DNA from: WYEN01 sp049976205
GTDB lineage: Archaea; Thermoproteota; Thermoprotei_A; Sulfolobales; AG1
Reading direction: 5' to 3'
DNA: 6,719 nt
NCBI GenBank assembly: GCA_049976205.1
Contig: JBMFIR010000055.1
Span: forward strand, 1 to 6,719
Below the pieces are notes generated by a model. It had not been told where the DNA came from, did no database searches, and was given only the letters and a program-made list of their open reading frames with translations. Positions within the stretch are counted from its first letter, which is position 1, and every line of letters starts with the position of its first letter. A program made the translations under genes and the position numbers. Of the stretch, positions 5,931 through 6,719 are shown piece by piece.

Positions 5931-6164
5931 CGAGGAGGGCCAGAGGTGTTTAAGAAGATCGTAGAGGAGCAGATCTCGAAGATCAAGAGCACATTGGAAC
6001 CCAAGTCAATCGGATGATGGGGGTTAAAGGGGGCTCTAGGTATAGGAGGTAAATCCCACGGGAGAATTCCGTTAAGATACTCCACTCCAGATCTCGATTT
6101 AATTAGAGCTATAGGTTTACGAATTCAGTCTAATCCTGAGATCCTGAGGAGTACTGCCTCGTGA
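5931..6164 (+). pseudogene. Broken coding-like stretch of unknown origin
   Basis: In the frame continuing from the VapC-like remnant, 5931-6014 reads an amphipathic, charged segment (VFKKIVEEQISKIKSTLEPK) that stops at TGA 6015-6017. The same frame then stays open from 6018 to TGA 6162-6164 (WGLKGALGIGGKSHG, then RIPLRYSTPDLDLIRAIGLR). A coiled-coil-like piece followed by a Gly-rich turn recalls crenarchaeal accessory proteins such as DUF3782, but the match is too weak to name. It may be a degraded gene rather than intergenic DNA. The opposite-strand frame over 5882-6085 has no recognisable motif and is treated as a shadow. Confidence 0.3.
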
Positions 6165-6185
6165 GTTCATAGGATGTTAATGGGA

Positions 6186-6193
6186 TTTATATA
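6186..6193 (+). promoter_or_regulatory. TATA box of the vapBC operon
   Basis: TTTATATA is centred about 25-26 bases before the ATG at 6215, which is the standard archaeal distance from TATA box to transcription start. This predicts a leaderless vapB mRNA starting at or next to that ATG, and favours 6215 over the upstream ATG at 6197. Confidence 0.65.
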
Positions 6194-6216
6194 CATATGT
6201 ACGTACATACGTATAT
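6189..6216. promoter_or_regulatory. 28-bp palindrome, probable vapBC operator
   Basis: The sequence is its own reverse complement except for one mismatched pair (6195 and 6210). The centre lies between 6202 and 6203, and the perfect 14-bp core is TATGTACGTACATA (6196-6209). It begins inside the TATA box and ends at the vapB start codon. A bound repressor would block both TBP and RNA polymerase. Ribbon-helix-helix antitoxins are known to bind such dyads and repress their own operons, so this is the likely VapB or VapBC site. Confidence 0.6.
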
Positions 6217-6508
6217 GGGTGCTATAGTGCTTAAGAAGAGAAAGTTGACGCTAAGTATAAGAGGGGATCTTCTAGATGAGGTTAAGAGGGCTGCGTTAAG
6301 TGAGGGTAAGACGCTAAGTAGCCTAGTCGAGGAGTACCTAGAGTATCTAGCATTAGAAACCTGGTTCATGAGGCTGGCGGAGGATCTAGGGTTGGGCGAG
6401 CTGGAACCAGTATTCGATCATGAAATAGTATCCACGAGACCTAGGGGGCTAGACGCGGCTAGTATAGTTAGAGAATTGAGAGATAAGCGAGTGGAAGTCT
6501 CCATATGA
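6215..6508 (+). CDS. vapB: VapB-type ribbon-helix-helix antitoxin
   Basis: This 97-residue protein starts at ATG 6215, chosen from the TATA spacing; an in-frame ATG at 6197 lies upstream inside the palindrome. Residues about 9-15 (RKLTLSI) form the RHH beta strand. RGDLLDEVKRAALSEGKTLSSL covers helix 1 and the turn, and VEEYLEYLA is helix 2. This is the CopG/MetJ-like DNA-binding fold used by VapB antitoxins. The C-terminal half (about 46-97), with PRGLDAASIVRELRDKR, is the expected toxin-wrapping region. The stop TGA (6506-6508) overlaps the vapC ATG (6505-6507) as ATGA, so the two are translationally coupled. VapB should neutralise VapC and, with it, repress the operon through the palindrome at the promoter. 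Confidence 0.85.
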   Translation: MGAIVLKKRKLTLSIRGDLLDEVKRAALSEGKTLSSLVEEYLEYLALETWFMRLAEDLGLGELEPVFDHEIVSTRPRGLDAASIVRELRDKRVEVSI

Positions 6509-6719
6509 ATAGAGAGATCTACTATCTTGATACAAGCGCCATAGTTAAGAGGTATGTAGCTGAACCTGGTAGTGAAGTGGTGGACGAAGTATTTAGAGAC
6601 GCGTATAGAGGTTCAGCGGTGATATCATTCTCATCCTGGAATATTGCTGAGGCGGCGGTAGTATTCGATAAATATAGTCGGATCCTAGGGCTCGACGCGA
6701 GAGGATTGCTGAAGAACAT
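6505..6719 (+). CDS. vapC: VapC PIN-domain ribonuclease toxin, 3' end outside window
   Basis: The first 71 codons are present and the gene runs off the right edge. The opening EIYYLDTSAIVKRYVAEPGS is the classic VapC start, with catalytic Asp9 in LDTSA. SFSSWNIAEAAVVFDKY supplies the second conserved acid, Glu49. VapC toxins are Mg-dependent endoribonucleases that cut tRNA or rRNA to stop growth under stress when the antitoxin is degraded. The later Asp residues of the PIN active site lie beyond the window and cannot be checked. It overlaps vapB by 4 bases (ATGA). The visible part has no lesion, in contrast to the VapC-like remnant about 800 bases upstream. Confidence 0.87.
   Translation, partial: MNREIYYLDTSAIVKRYVAEPGSEVVDEVFRDAYRGSAVISFSSWNIAEAAVVFDKYSRILGLDARGLLKN

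Noticed and set aside
5882..6085. Minus-strand open frame of 67 codons, Pro-rich
   Set aside because: No motif, no ribosome binding site and no plausible promoter; the plus-strand fragments explain the region better.
6522..6719. Minus-strand open frame at the right edge
   Set aside because: Antisense to the clear VapC PIN-domain start.

Overview
The window reads as the chromosome of a hyperthermophilic archaeon, most likely a member of the Thermoproteota (Crenarchaeota). The supporting signs are an archaeal tRNA-Thr with a U discriminator and no encoded CCA, archaeal Thi4 and ThiD-ThiN fusion genes, an archaeal-type Nep1 rRNA methyltransferase, a VapB/VapC toxin-antitoxin pair, TATA-like boxes set for leaderless transcripts, and heavy use of AGA/AGG arginine codons. 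Genus and species cannot be settled from the sequence alone.

Layout from left to right: an unassigned AT-rich stretch (1-144); tRNA-Thr(GGT) (145-218); a small putative membrane-anchored ORF (249-485); a two-gene thiamine operon, thi4 (546-1293) followed 3 bases later by thiDN (1297-2655); a 253-base gap with interleaved inverted repeats; an HpcH/HpaI-family aldolase on the minus strand (2909-3670); a divergently transcribed radical SAM enzyme (3729-4877) that overlaps tail to tail with minus-strand nep1 (4871-5554); about 640 bases of broken coding sequence including VapC-like remnants (about 5582-6164); and an intact vapB antitoxin with the start of its vapC toxin, which runs off the right edge (6215-6719).

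The most striking feature is the thiamine operon. thi4 is split by one extra base in an A6 run. thiDN is split by an in-frame TAG where the family normally has a glutamine (CAG). The ThiD kinase half has also lost both of its signature active-site motifs, while the ThiN thiamine-phosphate synthase half looks intact. Either de novo thiamine synthesis is being lost with ThiN still under selection, or the breaks are bypassed by recoding or slippage, or some are assembly errors. The loss of the ThiD motifs cannot be explained by sequencing error, so real decay of the kinase is the best-supported reading.

The second notable point is a 28-base near-perfect palindrome lying exactly between the vapB TATA box and its leaderless start codon. 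It is a strong candidate operator for antitoxin autoregulation. I did not find a clearly new multi-gene system in this window.
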